This document shows, piece by piece, positions 36,662 through 45,278 of a stretch of DNA of 64,000 nt. The position numbers and the translations under genes are program-made. Location of the stretch: contig NZ_FVZE01000007.1 in NCBI RefSeq assembly GCF_900168325.1, forward strand, positions 1-64,000. Reading direction: 5' to 3'. Below the pieces are notes generated by a model. That model did not search any database and was not told the origin of the DNA. It worked only from the letters and a program-made list of their open reading frames with translations. The DNA comes from Novosphingobium mathurense. GTDB lineage: Bacteria; Pseudomonadota; Alphaproteobacteria; Sphingomonadales; Sphingomonadaceae. Every line of letters starts with the position of its first letter. The first letter of the stretch is position 1.

Positions 36662-37513
36662 TCATCGCCATCCGCCTTTGCCGCAATTAGTATAGGCGCC
36701 GATCGCCGATAGCACATATTTCGCCTCGAGATGGACGTCCTTGGGCATTTCGTCATGCGTCTTGAGCCCGTCGAAGAAGGTCGCGACCGCCGCCGTCTTC
36801 AAATCCATCACGTGGTTGACGAGCCGCTCTTGCCGAATCTCTTTGGCCTCGCCGTGACGGATCCAGCGTGTCAGGAAGATCACGACGCAAAGCGCGTAGC
36901 GGAACACAAAGGTGTTGAGCGCGCATGGCATCGTCTTGGGATAGAAGCGCTCCTCGATGTTGAGCGACCGCAGCAACACTTTGTGGATGTCCATGCTGAG
37001 GTGGATGAGCTTGCGCTGCAACGCTTCCGAATAGGGAATCCGCTTGCGCAATCTGTCGAGCTCGCCGCGCTCGAAGATCCTCGCGCAGTGCTCGAATAGA
37101 TTGAGGATGTTGCCGACCGACGCGCGCAGGTCGGCGACCTGCGCGCGCGATTGCTCCTCCATCAGCGAGAAGTGTGCATCGGCGTGCTCGTCATCGGGAA
37201 CGTCAATCACGCTGCGGCAATAGTCACCGAATGATCCGGTCTGTTTCGGCTCGATGAGGCGGTTGACCAGCCCCTTGCTGTCACCCCGATCTCGATAGAG
37301 ATCGAACGTGCTGCGTAGGATGATGACCTGGCGCGGGTGCCGACATAGGATTTTGAGAAGCTGGCGCGCCTGGAACGCCGCCGCTTTCTTGTGCACCTCG
37401 ACCAATGTCATCTCCGCGATCACCGCGTGATTTTCGGTCGAGCGGCAAAGAAACGCGGCCAAGTCATCATGGCCGAGCTAGTTGGTATCGATGACGTGAC
37501 GCTTCACTGCCAC
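36662..37513 (-). pseudogene. PIN-like domain gene interrupted by an in-frame amber codon
   Basis: From GTG 37513 (AAGGA 7 nt upstream) the reading frame gives VAVKRHVIDTN, a typical PIN-domain opening with the first catalytic Asp. A TAG codon at 37478-37480 follows, then LGHDDLAAFLCRST and IAEMTLVEVHKKAAAF, which look like the next PIN helices and acidic residue. The frame stays open to 36662 with a 200-residue helical C-terminal part (IPYSEALQRKLIHLSMDIHK). One point mutation therefore seems to have cut off the start of an otherwise intact gene. A downstream start (for example at MTLVEVHKK) could still express the rest. It lies downstream of the helicase on the opposite strand. Confidence 0.6.
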
Positions 37514-37645
37514 CGTGACGTCCTTATCGATCCGTTCGCCGGCGCGGGGCGGCTCCCGCATGGCTTTTCGGACGGGGGCTGGGTGACCAAACTGACGTGC
37601 ATATCGCTCTCTAATTTACCGGCAAACTGCACCATACTGACGGCC

Positions 37646-38392
37646 ATGACCACGATCGATCCCTCAGCGACTTTTGTCCTCGACGGTGCCGCCATCGCCA
37701 ATTTCGTGAAATTGCAGCGGCTGTTTTTCCGCTGGAAGCAGCAGACGCTGGCAAGTGAAGCCCGTGTCTCGCTCGCGACGGTGCAGCGCGTCGAGCGCGG
37801 CGTCCGGGTGCGCCCAGCGCAGCTCCGCAAAATCGCCGTCGCGCTGCGCCAGCCCGAGGATGAATTCCTTCGCTCGCGCGTGCGCCCGACAGCCGAAGAG
37901 GCCGCCGCCAATTCCGTCGAGATGTTCGCCTGGACCGAGGGCCGCGTTCCGGTGGCCGTGGCGCCATTCCGAAGCGAGCCGCAACTCAAGGCGATGCTCG
38001 CCACACATAGCCTGCTTTTTCAATCCGATCTCGGGCCTGACGCCGCCGCCGACCTCGCCGAACTGCGCGAATGGCTCGATCTCGCGTCCTTCGTCCAGAC
38101 CGAACGCCTCGGGCTAATTGGGCGTAAGCCCGAGCGCAACTTCCGCGTCCGGCCGCTGTGGCGCGATGTCCTTGATTGTGCCGAGCGGATCGAGCGCACG
38201 CATGCCGCAACAATTCTCACCGGCACCTACGAGGCCGAACCGAGCCACGGCGGTGAGCCGATCTGGATCGCGCTTTTGGCGGTGCGCTCGCGCCGCTCGA
38301 ATCCAGCCGCGGGGACGATCCCGACACTGTGGGCAGACGCCAAGGTCGATGAGCGGCAGATGCTCGCCGACTATTTCGCCGAGTACGATTGA
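37646..38392 (+). CDS. XRE-like helix-turn-helix regulator
   Basis: A 248-residue protein starting MTTIDPSATFVLDGAAIANF. Residues 22-70 form an XRE helix-turn-helix (LFFRWKQQTLASEARVSLAT then VQRVERGVRVRPAQLRKIAV). The remaining 170 residues are a ligand- or partner-binding part without known motif. It is divergent from the PIN-like gene across 130 bases and its stop overlaps the start of a 43-residue membrane ORF. Likely a local regulator of the defence block. Confidence 0.72.
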   Translation: MTTIDPSATFVLDGAAIANFVKLQRLFFRWKQQTLASEARVSLATVQRVERGVRVRPAQLRKIAVALRQPEDEFLRSRVRPTAEEAAANSVEMFAWTEGRVPVAVAPFRSEPQLKAMLATHSLLFQSDLGPDAAADLAELREWLDLASFVQTERLGLIGRKPERNFRVRPLWRDVLDCAERIERTHAATILTGTYEAEPSHGGEPIWIALLAVRSRRSNPAAGTIPTLWADAKVDERQMLADYFAEYD

Positions 38393-38523
38393 TGGCGAGC
38401 GAGCCCCGCCTGATCGACCGCTTCACCGGCGCGTTCGTCGAGGAGATCGGCAAATGGGCGGCGCGCTTGGTGATCGCCTTGGTGGTTGCGGCCGCCAGCG
38501 GCTATATCCTGCTGCCAGCCTGA
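38392..38523 (+). CDS. Single-helix membrane microprotein
   Basis: A 43-codon ORF starting inside the stop of the XRE gene (TGATG). The translation begins MASEPRLIDRFTGAFVEEIG, then KWAARLVIALVVAAASGYIL, ending LPA. It has a charged amphipathic N-terminus and one membrane-spanning helix. The exact overlap suggests translational coupling with the regulator. Such single-helix proteins can be membrane-acting toxins or partners of a regulator. No experimental analogue is claimed. Confidence 0.5.
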   Translation: MASEPRLIDRFTGAFVEEIGKWAARLVIALVVAAASGYILLPA

Positions 38524-38743
38524 CGCTGCGTCGAAGAGCGGCGGCAACCAGGTGGAGTAGGGGTCTTGCACTTGGATGCGGTTGGCCGTAGCTTCACTGC
38601 AGCTCTCGGTAGGAGCTCGGCACCCGCCACCCCCAAGCTGTTTGACAGCACTACCTTGTCCTTTCGCTGTTCGTTCAACCACGTTGTCCGGGCTTGCGAG
38701 GTGTTCGGCGGGTGACACTTCCCAGCAGGCCAGGAGAACGACC

Positions 38744-40108
38744 ATGTTGAAGGAAGCAATTCGTCCGACCACGATCGTAGGCATCAAGCGACTGGCTACG
38801 CAGCACAAGAAGACCGCTGGCATATCGCATCGCGAGGCACTCGACTTCGCCGCGCGCAAAGCGGGCTATCAGAGCTTCGATCATGCGCGCCGTATGCTCG
38901 GGAGCAACGACAACGTCACCGGCGACGGTCATAGCCTGTTCCTGACCTACTACTGGTGCGACCGGAAGCCCTATCGCGCAGGTCGCGAGACCATCGAGAT
39001 CCGGCTCTCGCGACCGCTATCCGAAATCTGCGACAGGGACGGCCTTCGTGACGGCCGCGTCACCGCCGGGATGCGGCTCGTCACGCCCGACCACCTCGTC
39101 CACGACTTCCTAGCCGAGTCGCAGGACTACGCCCGCGGCGAACTGTGCAAGCTCGTTCGCAGTCTGCGCTTCATGGAGGCGACGGGCCTGCAGCCGTGTT
39201 CGTGGCGGCGCGCGCGGGAGGCCATGTCGGACCGGGAGGACGAGCTGCCCGGCAAGGATCACGGTACCGAGTGGCACGATCCGCGCACCGGCCATGTCAT
39301 CCTGCTCGACGAGCCCTACAGCCCCGCAGTCGTCAGCCCCGAGCGCGCAGCCTGGGCGGCGCGCAACGGGTGGCATCTGCAGGCGTCGTCGTGGCCCGGC
39401 ATCTACAGCCCGTTTGCTTGCGCGCTCTTCGTCGCAGCAAAGGCCGATGGCGATCTCGACTTCGCCGCGCTGATGGCGAGGATCGATGGTCTGGCCCCGC
39501 CAGTCACCGCCGACGCCTGGCCTGGTATCTCGGTGCCAGGCCACGAAACCTTCCTGAGCCCGATGGCGATCACGCCGCAGGATAAGCGGCGTTCGCGTGC
39601 CAAAGGTACCGTATACCAGGTGTCTTCGAAAACGACGGTCCCCTCGAGCGCGCGCTGGAATGCGTTGCGCAAGCCCGTCGGCGCTTTTGGCCTCGATACG
39701 CATGTCGAAGCGGGGCGGATGATCAAGGCGGTGCTCTACTCGGCGTCGAAGCCCTATGCGGTCAACGCCCGCTTCGAGACGCTGCGCTGCACGCTCGAGA
39801 GTTGGCTGGCCATGGAAGCCCGCGAGGAGGACATGTCCCGGCGCGAGTTCCTCGACGCCTACTACGGCGCATTTGACAAGGGGGATCCGATGGTCGTGGA
39901 AGCAGATAGCAGCGACGGCGTTATCGCCATGCTCTCCAAGCTGCGGGCTATGCTCACCGAGGCCTATCCAGACTGCGCGCCGCTACGAAGGCTGACCGGC
40001 CGGATCGATACGGCGGTGAAGATGACTGCTCGATACCGGGATCGGGAGGAGGCCCGATTGTCGGCAGCCGTCGCCAGAACAATGCCGGGACGGCGTAGCC
40101 TGCACTGA
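38744..40108 (+). CDS. DUF5623-like protein
   Basis: A 454-residue protein from ATG 38744 (AGGAG upstream). The N-terminus MLKEAIRPTTIVGIKRLATQ then ISHREALDFAARKAGYQSFD is a small helical DNA-binding-like segment seen in plasmid proteins annotated DUF5623. The middle (YYWCDRKPYRAGRETIEIRL; LLDEPYSPAVVSPERAAWAA) and the C-terminal helices have no known motif. Identification as DUF5623 is from resemblance of the N-terminal block. It lies within the cargo block between the XRE and methyltransferase genes. Confidence 0.6.
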   Translation: MLKEAIRPTTIVGIKRLATQHKKTAGISHREALDFAARKAGYQSFDHARRMLGSNDNVTGDGHSLFLTYYWCDRKPYRAGRETIEIRLSRPLSEICDRDGLRDGRVTAGMRLVTPDHLVHDFLAESQDYARGELCKLVRSLRFMEATGLQPCSWRRAREAMSDREDELPGKDHGTEWHDPRTGHVILLDEPYSPAVVSPERAAWAARNGWHLQASSWPGIYSPFACALFVAAKADGDLDFAALMARIDGLAPPVTADAWPGISVPGHETFLSPMAITPQDKRRSRAKGTVYQVSSKTTVPSSARWNALRKPVGAFGLDTHVEAGRMIKAVLYSASKPYAVNARFETLRCTLESWLAMEAREEDMSRREFLDAYYGAFDKGDPMVVEADSSDGVIAMLSKLRAMLTEAYPDCAPLRRLTGRIDTAVKMTARYRDREEARLSAAVARTMPGRRSLH

Positions 40109-40230
40109 CGCCGGAACGATGTCGGGGCCGCACGGTCGTGTGTTGCGGCTCCGACGTCAGCAGCAGGCTCGCAGAGATCTGTCCGTCTGAGCCAACCCAA
40201 CTGATCCCCGAGTCATCATGTATACGCGCA

Positions 40231-41955
40231 CTACGTACCCCATTCAGGGACTTGCTGATCTTGCCTCAGGCGAAGTCTCCTCCATGCCAAGCCGTCAAAT
40301 ACCTCGGGCAAGTTGGATGCGTCTCGAACAGGTAGGGCTGCCACGACCTCTCGTCTGAAACGGATCCTAAATGCATCATCCTCAAGCCATGCCGACTGCC
40401 ACCACGCTGCGATACCGGGATAGGCAGACGTTAGTCTCTCGGCGGAAGGCAATCGGTCCCGCTTCTGGTGCTGATTAACCCGGCGATCCGCAGGCAGAAG
40501 GTTCCATAAATCCCCGCACGGCCAAGCTGCCCATGGAAGGCAATGGTCGATGTCGAGCTGGGTCTCGCCAAGTGCCTTCCCGGACCAACAGCATTGGATG
40601 GCACCCCCACTATCAAGAATGCGCCGCGCGGCTGCTCGCCCAGCCGTCGTGTCTCGCAGGGGCTCCTCCCATGCGAGGGCAGCTTCCGCCTGGCCAACTT
40701 GCAGAACCATGCCCATGCGCTCAGCGTAGCCCTTCATCAAACGGGACCATTCGGCGGTAAGGACTGGTTCAATCCAAGACCCGAGCCGTGACATGGTCCT
40801 CCAGATTTGGCCTGGGACACGTATTGCGCCCCAAGCCCAGAGGGTCTGGACGTCAAAGGCGATTGCAGAAGGTGCGCGAGGAGCCGTTGCCTTGAACGCC
40901 CGAAAAACCTGTTGGTCTGACCCTGGATAGCGGATGAAATTGGCGGGCATCGTGACGATTGTCCGAGCCGCGTCAGTGATCGCTGAATGCGCAGCCTTCG
41001 CTCGTTCTGCCGTGAAAGATGAGCCTACACGCAGATCCGACGGGTAAAATTGCAGATCAAGCAGGGCTTTGAACCCGTCACGGGCAAAGCCTAGTCCCTC
41101 GGGGCCGGAGTTACGGGGTGCTTGAGGCAGACCGGCGCGGACCAGAGGCAGGTACATCCGCAGCCAGAACAGCGCGACGAGGCCTAACGGAACATCGATC
41201 GCATCGAGTTCGCCGTCAGCGATCCTGGTTGCCGCCGGTGCATGCTCGGCGATCCGGGAGAGTGAACGCAGAAGAGCCAGTTTGTAGGTGGATGACTTGT
41301 CGTCAGCGAGGATGATCCCCCTGATCAACGGCAGTGCGCCAGAACCCTCGTCTGGCATACGCAGCAGAACAGTCGTCCAGCGCACATCGGCGCGCGATAG
41401 CTCATCTTCCTGATCGGCGACCTTGAACACCTCAAGCCCAAAGCCGCGGGCAAACGCTTCCACTTCGGTCAGTGTAACGGGATGCATGGGCCGGTCTTGG
41501 GGCGCGGGGCCCTGACGCAGAGTCATGACCATCAGTCCACCCGGCTTAAGCAGGGCCGTCATCTTCCGGAAGGCCCTCTGCCGGTCGTTGGGCGCGATGT
41601 GTTGCCATACTGCGGACAGCAAGATCAGGTCGAAGGCTAGCCCAAGCTGGTGAACGCGAGATAAGGCCGGAAGCCGATCGTCGAGCCAGCGGATCTTCTC
41701 ATCCGAATGCCGCCGGACGCCTTCACACCGCATCCCGGTGGAAGGCTCGACCGCCACCACTTCGTAACCCTTAGAAACCAGCCACGCCGCATCGCGGCCT
41801 GAGCCCGCACCGATATCCAGTGCGAGTGCGTCTGGTGTGTTGGGCTCAAGAACATCTTCGATGGGCCGGTAGGCCGCCAGGAGCGCCTGCTGATCGTACC
41901 GATGCGCAAGCTCGGCAGCTTGCTCATCATAGGTCGCAATTACGTCGTCGCTCAC
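40231..41955 (-). CDS. Class I SAM methyltransferase-HNH endonuclease fusion
   Basis: A protein of about 574 residues from GTG 41955 (GGGGGC upstream); ATG 41976 is an alternative start. The N-terminal 180 residues are a class I methyltransferase: DVIATYDEQAAELAHRYD, motif I ALDIGAGSGRDAAWL, acidic loop EVVAVEPS, motif IV-like FDLILLSAVWQHI and LLKPGGLMVMTL. It lacks a DNA-adenine or cytosine methylase motif (DPPY or PC), so it looks like a small-molecule or RNA/protein methylase fold. A helical middle follows. The C-terminus has an HNH-type site, LDIDHCLPWAAWPCGDLWNL, then NQHQKRDRLPS. A methylase fused to a nuclease in a defence block suggests a restriction-like or suicidal function. Confidence 0.8.
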   Translation of the reverse strand: MSDDVIATYDEQAAELAHRYDQQALLAAYRPIEDVLEPNTPDALALDIGAGSGRDAAWLVSKGYEVVAVEPSTGMRCEGVRRHSDEKIRWLDDRLPALSRVHQLGLAFDLILLSAVWQHIAPNDRQRAFRKMTALLKPGGLMVMTLRQGPAPQDRPMHPVTLTEVEAFARGFGLEVFKVADQEDELSRADVRWTTVLLRMPDEGSGALPLIRGIILADDKSSTYKLALLRSLSRIAEHAPAATRIADGELDAIDVPLGLVALFWLRMYLPLVRAGLPQAPRNSGPEGLGFARDGFKALLDLQFYPSDLRVGSSFTAERAKAAHSAITDAARTIVTMPANFIRYPGSDQQVFRAFKATAPRAPSAIAFDVQTLWAWGAIRVPGQIWRTMSRLGSWIEPVLTAEWSRLMKGYAERMGMVLQVGQAEAALAWEEPLRDTTAGRAAARRILDSGGAIQCCWSGKALGETQLDIDHCLPWAAWPCGDLWNLLPADRRVNQHQKRDRLPSAERLTSAYPGIAAWWQSAWLEDDAFRIRFRREVVAALPVRDASNLPEVFDGLAWRRLRLRQDQQVPEWGT

Positions 41956-42033
41956 CGGCCAGCCCCCATGGGGCATGGTATATGGGTTCAACGGTAACGA
42001 AGCCAGCTTATCAAACCTCGCAATGCCCAAGTA

Positions 42034-42360
42034 CTATCTTGCAGCAGCGATCAGCAGCTTAGAAATAAACCGGCTCAATCGCTGCGAAGGGCCCGCATCA
42101 CCGTCGCGCTGATCGTTCCTGAGGTGCCGCCCCAGCTCCATGGGAAGCTTCGCGTACGGCGAAATTTCAGCCTCGAGTTCTTCGACCGTAGCAATTTGCC
42201 TGGGCTGGCCACCAAGCCAATGCAGCACCTCCGGATCATGGTCTGCCTCGACAACGCCGAACACCATCACAAAGAACGTATCCAGCCCCGGGTCCCAGCC
42301 AACCGCAACCTCGAAGACGTCGGAACGATGAGGCAGCGGCTTCAACGAATACCGGCTCAT
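42034..42360 (-). CDS. Conserved hypothetical protein
   Basis: A 108-residue acidic protein: MSRYSLKPLPHRSDVFEVAV, then GLDTFFVMVFGVVEADHDPE and PYAKLPMELGRHLRNDQRDG. It starts 4 nt after the stop of the DUF3768 gene and is cotranscribed with it. No domain recognised. It forms the right border of the defence block. Confidence 0.7.
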   Translation of the reverse strand: MSRYSLKPLPHRSDVFEVAVGWDPGLDTFFVMVFGVVEADHDPEVLHWLGGQPRQIATVEELEAEISPYAKLPMELGRHLRNDQRDGDAGPSQRLSRFISKLLIAAAR

Positions 42361-42364
42361 CGTC

Positions 42365-42772
42365 TCACCAGTCGCTCGCCAACATGATCGTGACGACGCG
42401 GAAGCTTTGCTGCGCGTCCCACGGCGTCTCCGACCCCCAGGAGAACGTCCCGTCGTTGGCGTAGATGTCGACCTTCCAGAAGATCCTGTGTCCCTGGAAC
42501 TCGACCGCACCGAAGTCACGCTCGCCGTGAGGATCGTTCCCCGGCTCGATCGGGGTCTCGTTGATGAGCCTGCGCAGCGCGGCCTGACCCAGCATCAGAC
42601 TGGCTTGACGGGCACCGGGGTCTTCGGCGTCGCCAGCAAGGATGTCGGCCAGCGCCCGCGTGAAAACGGTGCGTGAGGTTGCCAGCGAACCAGCGCGGGC
42701 CGCGTCGTTGAGCCGGGCGATCTCGGCAGTATGGTCGACGGTGCCTGGCGTAGATTGAGCAAGCTGGGTCAT
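42365..42772 (-). CDS. DUF3768 domain protein
   Basis: A 135-residue protein with the DUF3768 signature near the end: GQAALRRLINETPIEPGNDP, VEFQGHRIFWKVDIYANDGT, WGSETPWDAQQSFRVVTIML. The function is unknown; the family is plasmid-associated in alphaproteobacteria. AAGGAAG lies before ATG 42772. A G-rich tract lies 36 nt upstream. The gene is divergent from the + strand gene at 42882. Confidence 0.88.
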   Translation of the reverse strand: MTQLAQSTPGTVDHTAEIARLNDAARAGSLATSRTVFTRALADILAGDAEDPGARQASLMLGQAALRRLINETPIEPGNDPHGERDFGAVEFQGHRIFWKVDIYANDGTFSWGSETPWDAQQSFRVVTIMLASDW

Positions 42773-42808
42773 GGGTTCTTCCTTTCAAGACTGATCCCCC
42801 GCCGAGTG

Positions 42809-42824
42809 CCCCCTCCCCCTCCGC
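42809..42824 (-). promoter_or_regulatory. G-rich upstream motif (copy 4)
   Basis: GCGGAGGGGGAGGGGG on the - strand, 36 nt upstream of the DUF3768 gene. Confidence 0.5.
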
Positions 42825-42881
42825 TGTCCGGTTGACGGGGTTTGAGCGTTCACGCTACGTTCTTTCGGAAAGGATCTCGCC

Positions 42882-43370
42882 ATGCCCGCTCCCAGCCACC
42901 TCGACCATTTCGATCTCGACATCGGCCTGCGCGATGCGTCGTGCGACGAGAATCTGCCGCCGGTGCGCCGGGCGATCGCGGCGCTGTGCATCGGGGTTGG
43001 CGTGGATGACGCCTACCTGTCGGTCCGGGAACTGCGAGAGGCAGTGTCCCTCGTCCATGAGAACGCCCCCGGCGGACGGGCGAAGCTCGCCGGCATCCTC
43101 AGCACCCAGTGCGACGATTTCCAGCGGGCGATCTATTACTGCCTGGCCGGGCGCGGCGTGGTCGAGATGGCCGAGGCGATGGATTGGTTGCTGACGATCC
43201 TCAAGGCGCGCGGTCGCACCGCGGCCTGGCTCAGCCGACTGCGGGTGCGACGAAAGGACCTCGTTTCGCCCTATGTCAGCGAAGCGCCCGACGGACCGGT
43301 CGTATCGGCCAGCGCCGATTTCGAGCTCGGGCAATCGTGGTTCGTCGAGCGCGGTCCCGGGCCTTACTGA
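42882..43370 (+). CDS. Conserved hypothetical protein
   Basis: A 162-residue protein starting MPAPSHLDHFDLDIGLRDAS, with helical core FQRAIYYCLAGRGVVEMAEA and MDWLLTILKARGRTAAWLSR. GGAAAGG lies upstream of ATG 42882. It is the only + strand gene in this stretch; its end overlaps the stop of the next - strand gene by 7 nt. No known domain. Confidence 0.6.
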   Translation: MPAPSHLDHFDLDIGLRDASCDENLPPVRRAIAALCIGVGVDDAYLSVRELREAVSLVHENAPGGRAKLAGILSTQCDDFQRAIYYCLAGRGVVEMAEAMDWLLTILKARGRTAAWLSRLRVRRKDLVSPYVSEAPDGPVVSASADFELGQSWFVERGPGPY

Positions 43371-43597
43371 TCATCGGGCTCGTCGTCGTTGCAGGTGACG
43401 ACCCGCGAGACGGTTCGCCCCGGCGCCGCCTTGCTCGCCAGGACCACGCGGAAGGGCTGCAGCGGATTGCCGGTCTTGACCACGGCGGTGTCGCCCTGGA
43501 CGTGTTCGGCGACCCGGGTGGCGATCCGGTTGGCGTTCTCGATGCTGCACAGGCGCGCCCGTTTTGACGAGCGCTGAGGCGGTGCGGGGTCAGTCAT
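43364..43597 (-). CDS. Small hypothetical protein
   Basis: A 77-residue protein starting MTDPAPPQRSSKRARLCSIE, with a basic N-terminus, a central VAEHVQGDTAVVKTGNPLQP and an acidic end (TCNDDEPDDQ). It starts 24 nt after the previous - strand stop and probably belongs to that operon. No domain recognised. Confidence 0.5.
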   Translation of the reverse strand: MTDPAPPQRSSKRARLCSIENANRIATRVAEHVQGDTAVVKTGNPLQPFRVVLASKAAPGRTVSRVVTCNDDEPDDQ

Positions 43598-43621
43598 GGC
43601 GCTACTCGCTTGGGTGCCGGG

Positions 43622-44227
43622 TCACGAGGTTGACGGAGCTGCAGGCGGCGGCACGATCGTCCAGGCCCGGCTCATCAGCTTGCTGATCTTCACCCCTACC
43701 CCGTCGCTTACTCGGCGCAGGATGGTCTTGCGGCCCGACTGGACCACGCGGAAGCTGCGCTCGCTCTGCCCGTCGGTGAAGGTTAGCGGCTCGGCCAGCA
43801 CCAGCATGTCGCCCGGTGCCGGCTTGCGGCGCGTGGTCAGGGCAAGGCGCTGGCGGCAGTGCTCGCGCCACTGCGCGGCGTATTCATTGCCGGGTGGCCC
43901 GAGCAGGTCGAGGATCGAGGCGGGACAATCGTAATTGTACGGCCCCATCGTTTCGCTCATGTCCTTGTAACCGAACTCTTCGCCGCTGCGCGCACCCGGG
44001 TTCCATTTGACAAGGCAGATGAGCGCGAAGGTCTCGCGCGGGCCTTCGACATCGTAGCTCTGGCAGGCGGCGTAGTAGGCGCCCGAACGCACAGTCGATT
44101 TGAGGACACGCAGGCCCGTCGCCCGGCCCTTCTCAGGGTCGGGCGGATAGGTGCACTGGTTGTCGAGATAGGCCTTCGGCGTGTCGAACGGGGCCATGCC
44201 GCCGCGGGACATGAACAGCCAACCCAT
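43622..44227 (-). CDS. Conserved hypothetical protein
   Basis: A 201-residue protein from ATG 44227: MGWLFMSRGGMAPFDTPKAY, CQSYDVEGPRETFALICLVK, FGYKDMSETMGPYNYDCPAS and a beta-rich C-terminus (ERSFRVVQSGRKTILRRVSD). The opening MGWLFM is shared by a family of plasmid proteins whose name I cannot state with certainty. It follows the gene at 44238 after 10 nt and is cotranscribed. Confidence 0.65.
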   Translation of the reverse strand: MGWLFMSRGGMAPFDTPKAYLDNQCTYPPDPEKGRATGLRVLKSTVRSGAYYAACQSYDVEGPRETFALICLVKWNPGARSGEEFGYKDMSETMGPYNYDCPASILDLLGPPGNEYAAQWREHCRQRLALTTRRKPAPGDMLVLAEPLTFTDGQSERSFRVVQSGRKTILRRVSDGVGVKISKLMSRAWTIVPPPAAPSTS

Positions 44228-44237
44228 GGCGGTTCTC

Positions 44238-44894
44238 CTAGACGAGCGCCTGTTGGCGCGGATTGATGGAAAGGCCGGTCTCGCGAACGACGAGCACGCG
44301 GAAGCTCTGGGGCGCGGCCAGGACGGCGATGTCGCAAAAGTGGTTGCGCTCGCCCAGATAGAGCTGTCGGCCCTTGCACCGGCGGAACATGACCTCGCGG
44401 CCCGGACGGATGCAGGGGATCGAGACCTGGACGTAGATCTCATCGCCATGGAGCGTAATCTCGCCCGAAACCGCAGGCCCCGCAAAGTTGCTGCGCAGAT
44501 CGTATTGGTCGGGCTCCAGCCCAAGGTGGCGCGCCGCCACCCGCAGCGCCGAGCGTGCTTCGCGGTGGAAGGCGCGTTTGGCTTCGGGATCGTAGCCGAT
44601 GCCGCGGCGAGCGAGCGCGACAAGCGCGGGCTTCGACTTCAGCTCGTCGATCTTGGCGAGGCACTGCCGGCGCAGCGGCAGGTCTTCTGCGAAGGTCTCA
44701 TCCGGCGCGTGGCCGAGCGCGATGCGGCCAACATGACGCGCGAGCAGGATGGTCGCAGGATCGCGGGCCGGGTCGATCCCGGCATTGCGCGCGTCTTGCA
44801 TCGCATCGACCACGGCCTGGGTGGCGGTGGCAATGGTCGCGAGCGCGTCGGGCTGCAGGGCACGGCGGTAGCGGAAGTCGAGATCGTAGTTCAT
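44238..44894 (-). CDS. Conserved hypothetical protein
   Basis: A 218-residue protein from ATG 44894 (AAAGGGAG upstream): MNYDLDFRYRRALQPDALAT, HLGLEPDQYDLRSNFAGPAV, GEITLHGDEIYVQVSIPCIR and CKGRQLYLGERNHFCDIAVL. The beta-rich second half suggests a compact domain of unknown role. A G-rich tract lies 43 nt upstream, between this gene and the remnant of ardC. Confidence 0.65.
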   Translation of the reverse strand: MNYDLDFRYRRALQPDALATIATATQAVVDAMQDARNAGIDPARDPATILLARHVGRIALGHAPDETFAEDLPLRRQCLAKIDELKSKPALVALARRGIGYDPEAKRAFHREARSALRVAARHLGLEPDQYDLRSNFAGPAVSGEITLHGDEIYVQVSIPCIRPGREVMFRRCKGRQLYLGERNHFCDIAVLAAPQSFRVLVVRETGLSINPRQQALV

Positions 44895-44937
44895 CGGTGA
44901 AGTCTCCCTTTGCGCCCCCTGGCGCATCGGGCTCCCA

Positions 44938-44954
44938 CCCCCTCCCCTTCCCGC
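44938..44954 (-). promoter_or_regulatory. G-rich upstream motif (copy 5)
   Basis: GCGGGAAGGGGAGGGGG on the - strand, 43 nt upstream of the gene starting at 44894. Confidence 0.5.
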
Positions 44955-44997
44955 TCGCCCTGCGAGCTATCGCAGTGCTTCGGCTTCCCGGCCGCCG

Positions 44998-45222
44998 TCA
45001 GGCTGCCTCCTTGAGCTCATCCGGCAAGGTCGAACCGAGCGCCGGGTCGAACTGGCGCAGCCACTTGACCGCCTGCTCGGCCTTGGCCGCCGCGTGAAGG
45101 ATGGCGGTCTTGTCGCCGCGCAGGATCTTCATCCAGTGGTGGATGTAGGAGGCGTGGCTGTCGTGGAGTTCGTTGGGGAGGCCGTATTCGGCGCAGAGAG
45201 TGGCCTGGCAGAGCGAGGCTAC
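44998..45222 (-). pseudogene. ardC: 3' fragment of the split ardC gene
   Basis: The frame encodes VASLCQATLCAEYGLPNELH, then DSHASYIHHWMKILRGDKTA and ILHAAAKAEQAVKWLRQFDP, the C-terminal region of an ArdC-type anti-restriction protein, ending at 44998. It has no start of its own. It continues exactly the truncated 5' part at 57883-58575, which ends in EEIVA. The 12.66-kb element lies between the two. It may be transcribed from inside the element. Confidence 0.8.
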
Positions 45223-45223
45223 A

Positions 45224-45236
45224 TATCCTGACAGTC
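45224..45236 (+). repeat. Left terminal inverted repeat of the 12.66-kb element
   Basis: TATCCTGACAGTC. It matches the right end (TATCTGGACAGTC, read inward) at 11 of 13 positions. Further matches follow inside: CC at positions 18-19 and CTGAC at 24-28 from the tip. Confidence 0.75.
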
Positions 45237-45278
45237 CAGCCCCAATCTGACTTCCGACGCCAATTTTCCGGACGCGCG

